A stretch of DNA of 64,000 nt from NCBI GenBank assembly GCA_022509085.1, contig JAFLTW010000001.1, positions 62,001 to 126,000 of the forward strand, written 5' to 3'. The position numbers and the translations under genes were made by a program. Under the pieces are notes generated by a model. It was not told the DNA's origin. It was given only the letters and a program-made list of their open reading frames with translations, and ran no database searches. This stretch comes from Muribaculaceae bacterium. GTDB taxonomy: Bacteria; Bacteroidota; Bacteroidia; Bacteroidales; Muribaculaceae. Position 1 is the first letter of the stretch. Each line of letters begins with the position of its first letter. Positions 54,583 through 64,000 of this stretch are shown piece after piece.

Positions 54583-56112
54583 TTAATGTTTGAAGTGGCG
54601 CATACCGGTCATGGCCATTATTATTCCTTTCTCTTCTGCTTTCTTTACGCAGTCTTCATCGCGGATGCTGCCACCGGGCTGCACGATTGCTACCACGCCG
54701 TGTTCGGCGGCGAGGGTCACAGTATCATCGAAGGGCAGGAATCCGTCGGAGGCCAGCACGAGTCCGTCGAAAATTCCGTTGTCAGCTGCCTGCTCCAACG
54801 CGATTTTAGCCGAACCCACACGGTTCATCTGTCCGGCACCCACTCCTGCCGTAGCTCCGTCTTTCACCACCACGATGGCGTTGCTTTTTACGTGTTTCAC
54901 AATCTTCCAGCCGAAGTTCATGTCTCTGAGTATCGAAGCTGAGGGAGCCGGTCCAGTTACGCACATAGCTGCGGTTATTTCCTTAGTGGTCCCGTCAGTT
55001 TCCTGCACGAGCAGACCACCGCAAATACCGGTATACTGAAGGTCATGGTTTTTGCTGCCGTCCATCTTCACCTCGAGGAGTCGAAGGTTTTTCTTCGAGG
55101 CCAACACCTTGAGAGCCTCGGGCGAGAAGGAGGGAGCGATGACAATCTCAAGGAAGATGGGTTTCAGCCCTTCGGCAACTGCCTTGCTTACCTCTCTGTT
55201 GAAAGCTACTATTCCACCGTAGATGCTCACCTTGTCGGCCTCATAGGCGCGTTTCCATGCCTGCTCTATCGTTTCGCCGATGGCTGCGCCGCAAGGATTC
55301 ATATGCTTGAGCGCCACACAGAAGGGCTCCTCAAACTCCCTTACGATAGCAAGGGCTGCGTTAGCATCCTGAATATTGTTATAACTCAGCTCCTTGCCGC
55401 CTTTCTGACATGCATGTGCCACCGAATAGGAAGCCTCATCCTCACTCCTGTAGAACGAAGCTTTCTGATGGGGGTTCTCTCCGTAACGCAGAGTTTGCAC
55501 AAGGTCGAAGTTGAGAAAGAGTTTCTCCTCAAGCCCTGCTTTCTCTCTCATATATTCGGCGATGCAGGCCTCATAAAGGGCCGTGTGTGTATAAGCTTTT
55601 GCACTGAGCCGAAACCGGGTCTCGGGCAATGTGTTGCCGGTCTCCCTTATCTCTCTCAATACCTCATGGTAGTCGTCGGGGCTGCAAACCACAGTGACAT
55701 CCCGGAAATTTTTGGCGGCGCTTCTCAGCATGGACGGGCCGCCGATATCGATATTCTCCACGGCGTCTTCGAGCGTGCATCCTTCCTTTTCTATCGTTGC
55801 CTTAAACGGATAGAGATTTACCACTACCATATCTATGAATTCTATCCCGTTTGCATCAAGCTGGGCCAGATGATCGGGCAAATCGCGGCGACCGAGCAGG
55901 CCTCCGTGTATCTTGGGATGTAAGGTCTTCACCCTCCCGTCGCAGATTTCCGGGAAACCTGTAACGTCTGAGATGGAGGTTACGGCGATTCCTGACTCCT
56001 GAAGCATCCGCATGGTGCCTCCGGTGGCAATGATCTCCCATCCCAAATCCACAAGGGATGAGGCAAATTCCTTAAGACCACGCTTGTCGCTTACGCTGAT
56101 TAATGCTTTCAT
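54583..56112 (-). CDS. purH: Bifunctional AICAR transformylase/IMP cyclohydrolase
   Basis: Last two steps to IMP. The N-terminal MGS-like cyclohydrolase domain has ALISVSDKRGLKEFA and IIATGGTMRML, TLHPKIHGGLLGRR. The transformylase part has LRYGENPHQKASFY, KELSYNNIQDANAA, the catalytic KHMNPCGAAIG near 253, and the C-terminal GVGAGQMNRVGSAKIA. Length 509 is typical. It uses 10-formyl-THF, like PurN; both lie beside the FolD-containing fusion. Three bases before purD-folD. Confidence 0.96.
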   Translation of the reverse strand: MKALISVSDKRGLKEFASSLVDLGWEIIATGGTMRMLQESGIAVTSISDVTGFPEICDGRVKTLHPKIHGGLLGRRDLPDHLAQLDANGIEFIDMVVVNLYPFKATIEKEGCTLEDAVENIDIGGPSMLRSAAKNFRDVTVVCSPDDYHEVLREIRETGNTLPETRFRLSAKAYTHTALYEACIAEYMREKAGLEEKLFLNFDLVQTLRYGENPHQKASFYRSEDEASYSVAHACQKGGKELSYNNIQDANAALAIVREFEEPFCVALKHMNPCGAAIGETIEQAWKRAYEADKVSIYGGIVAFNREVSKAVAEGLKPIFLEIVIAPSFSPEALKVLASKKNLRLLEVKMDGSKNHDLQYTGICGGLLVQETDGTTKEITAAMCVTGPAPSASILRDMNFGWKIVKHVKSNAIVVVKDGATAGVGAGQMNRVGSAKIALEQAADNGIFDGLVLASDGFLPFDDTVTLAAEHGVVAIVQPGGSIRDEDCVKKAEEKGIIMAMTGMRHFKH

Positions 56113-56120
56113 TATTTTAT

Positions 56121-56687
56121 TTAGAGGTTTGATATTATTTTATTGATAGTCTTGGGATAAAGCTGGTGTTCAAGCTTATGAATCCTGCTCTCCAGCTCCT
56201 CGAAATCGGTACCCTCGTATGGGAAGGCTCCCTGTGAAATGATTTTGCCTCCGTCGAGAGTCTCATCCACAAAGTGGATTGTGACACCGTACACCTTTAC
56301 GCCGTAATCAAAGGCATCCTTTATGGCATGTGCACCTTTGAAGGCCGGGAGCAACGAGGGATGGATGTTGATAATACGGTTGCCGTATCCCTCAAGCAAC
56401 ACCTCGCCGATTAGCCTCATATAGCCTGCAAGGCAGATCAGATCGATGTCGAGTTCCATGAGTTTTTCCAACAGGAAGCGTTCGTAGGCAGCCTTGTCTT
56501 CGAAATCGCGAGGATGGGCCACAATTACCGGAACGTTGAGTTTCCTTGCCCTCTCTATCACGTAGGCCCCCTTGCGGTCGCAAACACAGAGGGCGGGCTC
56601 ACAATTCAGTTCTCCACGGTTGTAGGCATCTACTATGGCCTCAAAGTTGCTTCCCGAACCGCTGGCGAATATGGCAATTCTTTTCAT
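56121..56687 (-). CDS. purN: Glycinamide ribonucleotide formyltransferase
   Basis: Transfers a formyl group from 10-formyl-THF to [21 protein letters not shown] at the N-terminus binds the ribonucleotide phosphate. [19 protein letters not shown] holds the catalytic Asn and His (near 106-108), and [17 protein letters not shown] has the third catalytic Asp. The 188-residue size is standard. Its ATG overlaps the purM stop by four bases (ATGA). No purT is seen, so formylation appears to depend on folate. Confidence 0.96.
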   Translation of the reverse strand: MKRIAIFASGSGSNFEAIVDAYNRGELNCEPALCVCDRKGAYVIERARKLNVPVIVAHPRDFEDKAAYERFLLEKLMELDIDLICLAGYMRLIGEVLLEGYGNRIINIHPSLLPAFKGAHAIKDAFDYGVKVYGVTIHFVDETLDGGKIISQGAFPYEGTDFEELESRIHKLEHQLYPKTINKIISNL

Positions 56688-57721
56688 TTTATCACCACTT
56701 TTTCCTCACCCGTAGCCGTCTCAACCCTGCCCAGGATCCAGGCGTCCTGACCATTCTTTTTGAGAATTTCAACCGTTTTATCGGCATTGTCGGCATCAAC
56801 GGCGATAACCATACCAACGCCCATATTGAAGACGTTGAACATCTCAGAGCGTGCTATTCCGCCTTCCTTCTCAAGGAATTGAAACACGGGGGGCACACTC
56901 CAGCTCCCGGAGTCAATTACCGCAACAGTGTCCTCCGGCAAAATTCTGGGAATGTTTTCATAGAAACCTCCACCTGTGATATGGGCAACCCCATTCACAT
57001 CTACCTGTTCCATAAGGGCAAGCACAGGCTTCACATATATCTCGGTAGGGGTGAGCAATACCTCGCCAAGACAAAGCTCGGGGTCCAATTCGGGGTAACA
57101 TTTATCGAGCTGGAGGTTCTTGTCTTTCACAATCTTCCTCACCAGACTAAAACCGTTGGAATGTACGCCTGAAGAAGGGAGAGCAACCAAAACGTCTCCG
57201 GCTTTTACCCTTGAGGAGTCTATCAGCTTATCTTTCTCAACGGCACCCACCGAAAAGCCGGCGATGTCGTATTCCCCCTCGGCATACATGCCGGGCATCT
57301 CGGCGGTCTCACCACCTACGAGAGCACATCCGGCTTGACGGCATCCATCGGCTACCCCTTCCACAATAGCCTCAACCACGGCTGGCTCGTTCTTTCCTAC
57401 GGCCACATAATCAAGGAATATCAGGGGTTCCGCACCCTGGGCCAATATATCGTTGACACACATGGCCACGGCATCGATGCCGATGGTGTTATGGCGTCCC
57501 ATTTCGAATGCTATCTTAAGTTTCGTGCCCACTCCATCGGTGCCGCTCACCAATACCGGATCCTTATAATTCAGCGACCCGAGATGGAACATTCCGCCAA
57601 AGGAACCGATGCCGCCCATACAGCCCTTGCGCAGGGTGGAGGCAACAAGGGGTTTGATCCGGCTCACAACCTCGTAGCCGGCCTCAAGATCCACTCCCGA
57701 TTCTTTATAATTTTTCGACAT
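56684..57721 (-). CDS. purM: AIR synthetase
   Basis: PurM (345 residues) cyclises FGAM to aminoimidazole ribonucleotide with ATP. Motifs: [17 protein letters not shown] (near 59-75), [25 protein letters not shown] (near 77-101), [16 protein letters not shown] (near 131-146) and [15 protein letters not shown] (near 250). The 12-base gap after purC and the four-base overlap with purN keep it in the operon. Confidence 0.96.
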   Translation of the reverse strand: MSKNYKESGVDLEAGYEVVSRIKPLVASTLRKGCMGGIGSFGGMFHLGSLNYKDPVLVSGTDGVGTKLKIAFEMGRHNTIGIDAVAMCVNDILAQGAEPLIFLDYVAVGKNEPAVVEAIVEGVADGCRQAGCALVGGETAEMPGMYAEGEYDIAGFSVGAVEKDKLIDSSRVKAGDVLVALPSSGVHSNGFSLVRKIVKDKNLQLDKCYPELDPELCLGEVLLTPTEIYVKPVLALMEQVDVNGVAHITGGGFYENIPRILPEDTVAVIDSGSWSVPPVFQFLEKEGGIARSEMFNVFNMGVGMVIAVDADNADKTVEILKKNGQDAWILGRVETATGEEKVVIK

Positions 57722-57733
57722 TACCGGTTGTTT

Positions 57734-58444
57734 TCAAAGTTTACCAAGTCGCGCTCCAATCTCTTCGTATGCCTCGATCACTTTACCCATATCCCTGCGG
57801 AAACGGTCTTTGTCGAGTTTCTCGTTGGTCTCGGCATCCCATAGTCGGCATGTGTCGGGACTGATCTCGTCGGCAAGGAGTATCTCACCTTCAGGAGTAC
57901 GTCCGAATTCAATCTTGAAGTCGATGAGGCGGATGCCTACACTGGCAAACATCTCCTTCAGCACCTCGTTGATTTGGGCTGTGAGGGAGTAAATCCTGTC
58001 AAGTTCCTCATAAGTGGCGGCTCCGAGTGCTACGGCATGGTGGTCGTTGATCAAGGGGTCGCCCAGTGCATCCTCCTTATAGCAGATCTCGAAGATGGTG
58101 TTGGGTGCGGGGGTTCCCTCCTCAATGCCGAGCCTTTTTGCCATCGAACCGGCGATGACGTTGCGCACTATCACCTCGAGGGGCACGATGTCAACCTTGC
58201 GGCAGAGCTGGTCGCGGTCGTTGAGAGTCTCGATATGGTGGGTCGGAATACCTTTTTCCTTAAGTCGGTTGAAGATTACGGTAGTGATCCGGTTGTTGAG
58301 CACACCTTTGTTTTCTATCTCGGCCTTCTTGGCACCATTACCGGCCGTTGCGGCATCCTTGTAATGAATTATTACCTGGTCCGGTTTGTCGGTTGCAAAC
58401 ACCTGTTTTGCCTTGCCCTCATAGAGCATCTGCTGTTTTTCCAT
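57734..58444 (-). CDS. purC: SAICAR synthetase
   Basis: Joins aspartate to CAIR. The 236-residue short form begins with [22 protein letters not shown], the ATP-binding start of the family. Then [33 protein letters not shown], and [29 protein letters not shown] (near 175-203). Its ATG shares one base with the purL stop (TAATG). Confidence 0.96.
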   Translation of the reverse strand: MEKQQMLYEGKAKQVFATDKPDQVIIHYKDAATAGNGAKKAEIENKGVLNNRITTVIFNRLKEKGIPTHHIETLNDRDQLCRKVDIVPLEVIVRNVIAGSMAKRLGIEEGTPAPNTIFEICYKEDALGDPLINDHHAVALGAATYEELDRIYSLTAQINEVLKEMFASVGIRLIDFKIEFGRTPEGEILLADEISPDTCRLWDAETNEKLDKDRFRRDMGKVIEAYEEIGARLGKL

Positions 58445-61400
58445 TATTGTTGTTTGTTGAAGTAATTAATTGCGTTTCTGAAAATATTCTGTTCTTTATT
58501 CCCGTGAATGTTGCGCATCAGGCCCTTGCGGTATCTCTCGGAATGGGCCATCTTGCCGAGAATCTGGCCGTTGGGAGAAATGATACCCTCGATGGCCATC
58601 GTTGACCCGTTTGGATTCTCGGGCGATTGCATGGTTGCGTGCCCTGTTGCCGAATCGGCATACTGGAATGCCACCTGACCGTTGCGCATCAGTTCGGCAG
58701 CCAATGCCTCGCCGGCCACGAATTTCCCTTCTCCATGACTTGCCGCCACCGAAAAGAGTTCTCCCAACTCGAACTCGTCTAACCATGGGGATGCCACCGA
58801 ACCGGTGCGGGTCACTACGATTTGGGAGATGTGGCGGTTGATGTCATTGCGTGTCAGAGTGGGGGAGTCCTGGCTCAGCTCACCGATCTTGCCAAACGGC
58901 AGCAGTCCCGACTTAATCAGAGCCTGAAAACCGTTGCAGATTCCGAGTATGAGGCCACCCCTGTCGAGAAGTCGTTCTATGGCTTCTTTCACTCTGCCGT
59001 TCATCAGTATGCTCGCTATATATTTGCCGCTGCCATCTGGTTCGTCTCCGGCTGAGAAACCTCCGCTCAAGGCCAGAATATGGGCCTCATCTATATTGCG
59101 GGCCATCACTTCAATAGACTCCTCGATTGCCTTGGCATCAAGATTCCGGAATACCGTTATCACCGGCTGGCCGCCTTCCCTCTCAAAGGCATCGGCCATA
59201 TCGTAGTCGCAATTGGTGCCGGGGAAGACGGGCAGATACACTACGGGATTGGCTGTCTTTTCCCCTTTCCAAACGGTTTTGTTAGAACCTGATGTGGCAT
59301 TTTCCACATCTCCCTTCAGCTCCGTTTTGTCCGGATACACCTTAGCGAATTTCCTTACGTTGCATTCATATAATTTTTCAATCGGCATCCTGCACCCGTT
59401 AATGTTCAGTTCGGGCTTATCGCTTGTCTTGCCGAGCCTACGGAACGAGGGGTCTTCTATGGCCTCATCCGTAGTGAATATGATGCTGCCGTAGTGCCAG
59501 TCGAACAACCCTGTCTCCTCCGTTTCTATCTGCGCACCTATATTGTTGCCGAAGCTCATTTTGGCCAAGCCTTCACCGATACCGCCGAAACCAACGGCCC
59601 AGGCAGAAGAGACTTTCCCTTTGCTCACGAGCTGATGATAGTGCTCATAAGATTTTTTGAGTATGTCTATATTAGGCAGATACAAATCATTTATGTCGGC
59701 TGTAAGAAGGTAGATATTCTGGCCTCCTTCCTTGAATTCCGGAGAAACCGTGAAGCGGCTGTCAACGGGTCCAACCGCGAAAGAAATGAGAGTAGGGGGC
59801 ACGTTGAGATTTTCGAAACTGCCGCTCATTGAATCCTTACCGCCGATAGCCGCAACTCCGAACTCGAGCTGCATCTTGAGGGCGCCCAGCAGCGCGGCCA
59901 ACGGTTTACCCCAGGCTTCCCGGCTGCTCATCCTTTCGAAATATTCCTGGAAGGAGAATCTCAAGTCTCTGTAGTCGGCACCGGCAGCCACAGCCTTGGC
60001 GATAGATTCCACAACGGCGTACACCGCACCATGGTATGGACTCCAACTTGAGAGATAGGGATTGAAACCAAACGACATAAGGGAGGCAATGGTGCACGCC
60101 CGGTTGCCTGTAGGGAAAGATTGTACCGACACTTGCGACTCCGTCCGCTGGGTTTTACCCCCAAACGGCATCATCACGGTCGAGGCTCCAATTGAGGAAT
60201 CAAACATCTCTATCAGACCTTTCTGAGAGGTAACGTTATCGTCTGAAAGCATCTGTTCAAACCGCTCTCCCAAATTATCGCCTTCATACTCCCTTTTCAT
60301 GGGATTGGCAGGACTTGGAGCCGATATCTTGGCCTTGGCGTAGTGTCTTGCGCCAGCGGAATCTATAAATTCGCGACTAAGATCTGCCACAGGCTCTCCG
60401 TTAAGGAACAGTCGCATTCTGCCGGTGGAAGTCACGTCTGCAACATGCACGGATTCTATATTCTCCTCATCGCATAGTCTGCGGAATTCCTCAAGGTCGT
60501 TGCTCTCCACAACCACAGCCATTCTTTCCTGACTTTCGGATATGGCGAGGTCGGTGGCCGAGAGTCCGCTGTATTTGGTCTTTACGCGGTCAAGATAGAT
60601 GTCGAGTCCGTCGGCCAACTCTCCGATGGCAACGCTGACACCTCCCGCGCCGAAGTCGTTCGATTTTTTGATGAGGCGCGTCACCTCCGGACGCCTGAAG
60701 AGTCTCTGTATTTTCCGTTCCTCGGGGGGATTTCCCTTCTGCACCTCGCTCCCACATTCGTCGAGCGACGTGCCGGTGTGCTGCTTTGATGAACCCGTGG
60801 CTCCTCCGATACCGTCGCGACCGGTTCTTCCTCCGAGCATTATTATCACATCTCCCTCTTTGGGTGACTCTCTTCTCACGTCGGAAGCCTTTACGGCTCC
60901 TACCACAGCTCCTACCTCAAGTCTCTTTGCCACGTACCCCGGATGGTAGATTTCCCTCACATGGGTTGTGGCCAGACCCAACTGGTTGCCATAGGAGGAG
61001 TAACCTCCTGCTGCACGCAGCGAAATAATTTTCTGAGGCAGTTTGCCGGGAAGGGTGTCTTTAACCTCCTGATAAATATCCCCGGCTCCGGTAACCCTCA
61101 TAGCCTGGTATACGTAGGCCCTTCCACTCAGAGGGTCTCTTACGGCACCTCCAAGGCAAGTGGAGGCACCGCCGAAGGGTTCGATTTCGGTGGGATGATT
61201 GTGCGTTTCGTTCTTAAACTGCAGCAACCATCTCTCCGTCTTGCCATCGGTCTCCAGGTCGACGTATACGCTACAGGCATTGTTCTCCTCGCTCTGCTCC
61301 AGGTTGGCGAGTTGACCCGTATGCACCAGATATCTTGCCCCTATAGTGGCAAGGTCCATCAGACACAATGGTTTGCTCTCTCTTCCCAACTCCTTCCTTA

Positions 61401-62157
61401 TAGCGTTCCAGTCTGCGATGGAGCGGTTGATCTCAGCAGCGTATTGTGAATCTTCCACCTCTATCTCCGTGAGTTCGGACGTAAAGGTGGTGTGGCGGCA
61501 ATGGTCGCTCCAATAAGTGTCTAATATCTTGAGTTCCGTCAAGGTCGGGTTCCTTTTCTCCTTCCTGAAGTAGTTTACAACTTCCATCAGGTCATCGCCG
61601 TTCATTGCGAGGCCGTTGAGCCTGCAATATTCTTTTGCCTTTACCGGAGTGATATCTATAAACCCTTCGAGAATTTTCTCTTTCTCCGGCACCACATTTT
61701 CCGGGGCCTTGAGGATGTCAAGATTTTTCTCTCTTGCCTCTACGGGATTGATGCAATATTTGGCGATTTTCGCGAGGCTTTCCCCGTCAAGGTCGTCATC
61801 AAACACCATGAGCTTGCCGCTCCTTATATTGATATCCGAAGCGGGGGAGAGAAGCCTCACGCAGTCTTCGGCAGAGGAGGCACGCTGGTCAAACTGTCCG
61901 GGAAGGAATTCTATCGCAAGAAATTTTTTTCCGTCTAATTCAAGCTCACTATATAAGGAATCGGTGGCAGGCTCCGCAAAAACCTTATACGCGCTCTTTT
62001 CGAGCAGTTGTCCGTCGAAACCAAACAGGTCATAGATAGTAAAGAGTTTAAGCTCCTTGAGGTTCAACCCGAGATTCAGGTTAAGCTCGTTTCTGAGGCT
62101 CTCGGCCTCAGTGCGAAACTTTTCTCTTTTCTCAACAAATATTCTTTTGGCCTTCAT
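58444..62157 (-). CDS. purL: FGAM synthase, long single-chain form
   Basis: The 1237-residue protein carries the linker, two PurM-like halves and the glutaminase in one chain, so no separate purS or purQ is needed. [17 protein letters not shown] near 208, [20 protein letters not shown] near 304, the second half with [14 protein letters not shown], and the C-terminal glutaminase with [14 protein letters not shown] and [16 protein letters not shown] (nucleophilic Cys) and ASHGEGKF are all present. Four bases after purE and overlapping purC by one. Confidence 0.96.
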   Translation of the reverse strand: MKAKRIFVEKREKFRTEAESLRNELNLNLGLNLKELKLFTIYDLFGFDGQLLEKSAYKVFAEPATDSLYSELELDGKKFLAIEFLPGQFDQRASSAEDCVRLLSPASDINIRSGKLMVFDDDLDGESLAKIAKYCINPVEAREKNLDILKAPENVVPEKEKILEGFIDITPVKAKEYCRLNGLAMNGDDLMEVVNYFRKEKRNPTLTELKILDTYWSDHCRHTTFTSELTEIEVEDSQYAAEINRSIADWNAIRKELGRESKPLCLMDLATIGARYLVHTGQLANLEQSEENNACSVYVDLETDGKTERWLLQFKNETHNHPTEIEPFGGASTCLGGAVRDPLSGRAYVYQAMRVTGAGDIYQEVKDTLPGKLPQKIISLRAAGGYSSYGNQLGLATTHVREIYHPGYVAKRLEVGAVVGAVKASDVRRESPKEGDVIIMLGGRTGRDGIGGATGSSKQHTGTSLDECGSEVQKGNPPEERKIQRLFRRPEVTRLIKKSNDFGAGGVSVAIGELADGLDIYLDRVKTKYSGLSATDLAISESQERMAVVVESNDLEEFRRLCDEENIESVHVADVTSTGRMRLFLNGEPVADLSREFIDSAGARHYAKAKISAPSPANPMKREYEGDNLGERFEQMLSDDNVTSQKGLIEMFDSSIGASTVMMPFGGKTQRTESQVSVQSFPTGNRACTIASLMSFGFNPYLSSWSPYHGAVYAVVESIAKAVAAGADYRDLRFSFQEYFERMSSREAWGKPLAALLGALKMQLEFGVAAIGGKDSMSGSFENLNVPPTLISFAVGPVDSRFTVSPEFKEGGQNIYLLTADINDLYLPNIDILKKSYEHYHQLVSKGKVSSAWAVGFGGIGEGLAKMSFGNNIGAQIETEETGLFDWHYGSIIFTTDEAIEDPSFRRLGKTSDKPELNINGCRMPIEKLYECNVRKFAKVYPDKTELKGDVENATSGSNKTVWKGEKTANPVVYLPVFPGTNCDYDMADAFEREGGQPVITVFRNLDAKAIEESIEVMARNIDEAHILALSGGFSAGDEPDGSGKYIASILMNGRVKEAIERLLDRGGLILGICNGFQALIKSGLLPFGKIGELSQDSPTLTRNDINRHISQIVVTRTGSVASPWLDEFELGELFSVAASHGEGKFVAGEALAAELMRNGQVAFQYADSATGHATMQSPENPNGSTMAIEGIISPNGQILGKMAHSERYRKGLMRNIHGNKEQNIFRNAINYFNKQQ

Positions 62158-62161
62158 AGGG

Positions 62162-62638
62162 TTAATCCTCGGGGAATTTAGTGGCGAGAATCTTTTCTAC
62201 CTGCTTTTTACGGAAAGCATTGAGTTTGTCGGTGAGCTCCTTGTTCGAGATGGCCATAATCTCAATAGCCAGAAGTCCGGCATTTCTGGCTCCATCTACT
62301 CCAACGGTGGCCACGGGTATTCCGGGAGGCATCTGCACCATGGAGAGGAGCGAGTCGAACCCTCCGAGTGAGCGTGACTTTACCGGAACTCCAATCACGG
62401 GGAGTGTGGTGAGAGCCGCCACACTACCGGCCAGATGTGCAGCCCCTCCCGCTCCGGCAATAAATACCGTAATGCCGTTGTCGGGTCCAGACTCCACCCA
62501 CTTCTCGAGCTCATAGGGCGTTCGATGGGCGCTGAGCACGCGCTTGTCTACCTCCACTCCAAACTCTTTAAGTATGGTTTCCGCTTCTTTCATCACCGGC
62601 CAGTCGCTGATCGACCCCATCACTATTCCTACTTTCAT
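62162..62638 (-). CDS. purE: N5-CAIR mutase
   Basis: PurE catalytic subunit (158 residues from the ATG at 62638; a TTG lies one codon upstream). [28 protein letters not shown] (His near 45), [19 protein letters not shown] and [22 protein letters not shown] place it in class I, which normally needs PurK to supply N5-CAIR. No purK is in the window. It is the first structural gene of the purine run, preceded by a 330-base leader/intergenic region. Confidence 0.95.
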   Translation of the reverse strand: MKVGIVMGSISDWPVMKEAETILKEFGVEVDKRVLSAHRTPYELEKWVESGPDNGITVFIAGAGGAAHLAGSVAALTTLPVIGVPVKSRSLGGFDSLLSMVQMPPGIPVATVGVDGARNAGLLAIEIMAISNKELTDKLNAFRKKQVEKILATKFPED

Positions 62639-62708
62639 CAAGTCTTATTTTTATTATGGTTAGTTCTCTTTTTACATATGTGTCAAACCCTCCTTTCCAA
62701 CCGCTATA

Positions 62709-62758
62709 TAACGCGTTCGGCCGCAAAACTCGTTTGAGTTTGCGGCCGAACGCGGTTA
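62709..62758 (-). terminator. Very strong hairpin between leader frame and purE
   Basis: CGCGTTCGGCCGCAAAACTC (62712-62731) pairs with 62736-62754 over 19 bp with one bulged A and a four-base loop; TAA/TTA extend it past a bulged G. It begins at the stop codon of the small leader frame and lies 71 bases before purE. The following minus-strand bases (TTATATAG) are only weakly U-rich. It may be a terminator of the small gene or an attenuator of the purine operon. Confidence 0.65.
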
Positions 62759-62869
62759 CGTTGTTACCCTCTTGATGTTGAAGCCCGTAATGACGCGCTT
62801 CTTCACTTTCCAGACTGCAGGTCTGAACATCAGGATCCTTCTGTTTCGGAAAATGTTTCGGGTTGCCAT
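62756..62869 (-). CDS. Small basic leader peptide or protein (37 aa) upstream of purE
   Basis: The frame encodes 37 residues, strongly basic (Arg and Lys about a quarter), for example MATRNIFRNRRILMF and WKVKKRVITGFNIKR. It is too short to be a usual call, but it is preceded by a purine-rich GAAGGAAG eight bases before the ATG. It also lies just downstream of a well-formed promoter and ends exactly at a strong hairpin. An in-frame ATG eight codons upstream (62893) is an alternative start. I recognise no family. It may be a leader peptide for the purine operon or an independent small protein. Confidence 0.5.
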   Translation of the reverse strand: MATRNIFRNRRILMFRPAVWKVKKRVITGFNIKRVTT

Positions 62870-62909
62870 TTTGTCGCTTCCTTCGGTTGTCATTTTCGGT
62901 TTGACGTGG

Positions 62910-62941
62910 CAAAGTTAGACATTTTATTTGAGATGGTAAAA
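62910..62941 (-). promoter_or_regulatory. Promoter of the purine operon leader
   Basis: On the minus strand TAACTTTG (62917-62910) is a perfect TAnnTTTG, with TTTT (62941-62938) 20 bases upstream, the same geometry as at mazG. It interleaves with the divergent carA promoter, so binding at one could affect the other. Confidence 0.7.
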
Positions 62942-62957
62942 TTTTTTTGTAATTTTG
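62927..62957 (+). promoter_or_regulatory. Promoter of carA
   Basis: TTTG (62927-62930), a 19-base spacer and TAATTTTG (62950-62957) match the Bacteroidota consensus exactly, 15 bases before the carA start. Confidence 0.8.
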
Positions 62958-62972
62958 CAAGAAATTTCTCTT

Positions 62973-64000
62973 ATGCACCAACTCAAGAAGGCCGCCTTGA
63001 TTCTTGAAGACGGCTCAAAGTTTGAAGGATATTCTTTTGGATATCACGCTGGCGCATCGGGTGAGGTAGTGTTCAACACGGCAATGACCGGCTACCCCGA
63101 AAGCCTTACCGACCCATCCTATGAAGGTCAGATTTTAGTAACCACCTATCCCATCCTCGGAAATTATGGCGTACCGTCGGCAGAGGTGAAAACCGAAGCC
63201 AATATCAGCGACTATTTCGAGTCAGGAAAGATTCATTGCGCGGCAATTGTTTGCCAAGACTACAGCTGGGTTCCATCCCATTGGCAGTCGGAGCGCTCCC
63301 TAAGCCAATGGCTCACCGACGAGAAAATTCCTGGTATTTACGGTATAGACACCCGGGCACTCACCAAACTTCTCCGCGAGAAAGGGTCGATGCTCGGGAT
63401 TATTGTACCTGAAGGCGTCTCCGCTCCGGAATTCTACGACCCCAATTCCGAAAACCTTATCGCTAAGGTATCCACCAAGGAGGTGCAGGAATTCGGCGAC
63501 GGGGAGAAGACCGTGGTGCTCGTAGACTGCGGTACTAAATACAACATTATCCGCTGCCTCACGAAGAGGGGAGTAAAGGTGGTGATGGTGCCGTGGGACT
63601 ATGACTTCAACCAGCTTGACTTTGACGGCCTGTTCATAAGCAACGGCCCGGGCAACCCGGACTTTGCGGAGACCACCGTGAGGCATCTCAGGACAGCCCT
63701 GGAGGGCGATAAACCGATTTGCGGCATCTGTATGGGCAATCAGCTGCTGAGCAAAGCTGCCGGAGCTTCTGTCTACAAGCTTAAGTATGGTCATCGGAGC
63801 CATAACCAACCCGTGAGGAAGGCTGGCACCAACAACTGCTACATCACATCACAAAACCACGGGTTTGCCGTAGACACTTCAACTCTCAACTCCGACTGGG
63901 AACCCCTCTTCGTAAATATGAACGACGGGACCAACGAAGGTATACGCCACAAAACCAAACCCTTCTTCTCGGCTCAGTTTCACCCGGAAGCCAGTTCCGG
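62973..64000 (+). CDS. carA: Carbamoyl-phosphate synthase small subunit (3' end outside window)
   Basis: Glutaminase subunit supplying ammonia for carbamoyl phosphate, the first step of pyrimidine (and arginine) synthesis. The N-terminal domain has ALILEDGSKFEGYSFG and VVFNTAMTGYPESLTDPSY. The class I glutaminase follows with FISNGPGNPDFAETT, GICMGNQLLSKAAGA (nucleophilic Cys near 253) and QFHPEASS at the window edge. The frame is still open at base 64000; a few tens of residues and probably carB lie beyond. It is placed beside the purine operon and about 18 kb from the other pyr genes. Confidence 0.95.
   Translation, partial: MHQLKKAALILEDGSKFEGYSFGYHAGASGEVVFNTAMTGYPESLTDPSYEGQILVTTYPILGNYGVPSAEVKTEANISDYFESGKIHCAAIVCQDYSWVPSHWQSERSLSQWLTDEKIPGIYGIDTRALTKLLREKGSMLGIIVPEGVSAPEFYDPNSENLIAKVSTKEVQEFGDGEKTVVLVDCGTKYNIIRCLTKRGVKVVMVPWDYDFNQLDFDGLFISNGPGNPDFAETTVRHLRTALEGDKPICGICMGNQLLSKAAGASVYKLKYGHRSHNQPVRKAGTNNCYITSQNHGFAVDTSTLNSDWEPLFVNMNDGTNEGIRHKTKPFFSAQFHPEASS

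Noticed and set aside
62642-62972. Purine or other riboswitch ahead of purE or carA
   Set aside because: Apart from the single long hairpin, I could not match the core of any known riboswitch (purine, PRPP, ppGpp or THF) by eye. A covariance-model search would settle it.
62568-62981. Minus-strand 137-codon frame across the purE-carA gap
   Set aside because: It overlaps purE in another frame and both promoters. The 37-codon frame ending at the hairpin has better start and context signals.

Overview
The window reads as ordinary chromosome of a Bacteroidales bacterium, most likely a gut Muribaculaceae-type organism (an inference; no rRNA gene is present to settle it). The evidence is: repeated promoter elements of the Bacteroidota form (TTTG, about 19-20 bases, TAnnTTTG); a primary sigma factor of the short 286-residue Bacteroidota type; a Bat (aerotolerance) operon; a secreted protein with a Spi-like N-terminus and a type IX secretion-like C-terminus; and a base composition that looks close to balanced. 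Genes are tightly packed. I see no tRNA or rRNA gene, insertion sequence, phage gene or CRISPR array.

Region by region. 1-8.7 kb: end of an MFS transporter, a secreted Spi-like protein, malate dehydrogenase, a YciO-type threonylcarbamoyl-AMP synthase, MTA/SAH nucleosidase, a bile-acid-symporter-family transporter, and a minus-strand mazG-topB-small Cys-rich protein operon. 8.8-16.7 kb: NrnA, a DUF4827 lipoprotein, GlmM, SppA, LpxK, purine nucleoside phosphorylase and ThiL, all on the plus strand. 16.8-26.1 kb: an eight-gene Bat operon (MoxR, DUF58, a DUF4381-like protein, BatA, a fused BatB-BatC, a short BatD-like protein, BatD, BatE). 26.3-35.2 kb: a small DNA-binding protein, a universal stress protein and MutS2 on plus; RpoD, a DegP/HtrA protease, an MFS transporter and a urea transporter on minus. 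35.3-39.6 kb: RecJ, RecQ and a DUF3332 protein.

39.6-64.0 kb is the most striking part: one block devoted to nucleotide synthesis. A plus-strand pyrimidine operon (pyrC, pyrK, pyrD, pyrF, pyrE, pyrB) meets, tail to tail with overlapping stop codons, an 18-kb minus-strand purine operon (purE, purL, purC, purM, purN, purH, purD-folD, purB, purA, guaB, guaA, purF). The block ends with carA, which diverges from purE and runs off the window. Together they encode UMP synthesis (carB presumably lies just outside) and IMP, AMP and GMP synthesis. No purK is seen.

Three gene architectures here look unusual. PurD is fused in frame, without a linker, to a complete FolD, which would make the 10-formyl-THF that PurN and PurH in the same operon consume. 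PyrB carries at its C-terminus the four-Cys zinc domain of the regulatory chain PyrI, but not PyrI's effector-binding domain. BatB is fused to BatC across what looks like a former lipoprotein signal. A 37-codon leader reading frame followed by a very strong hairpin lies between the purine-operon promoter and purE and may control the operon.
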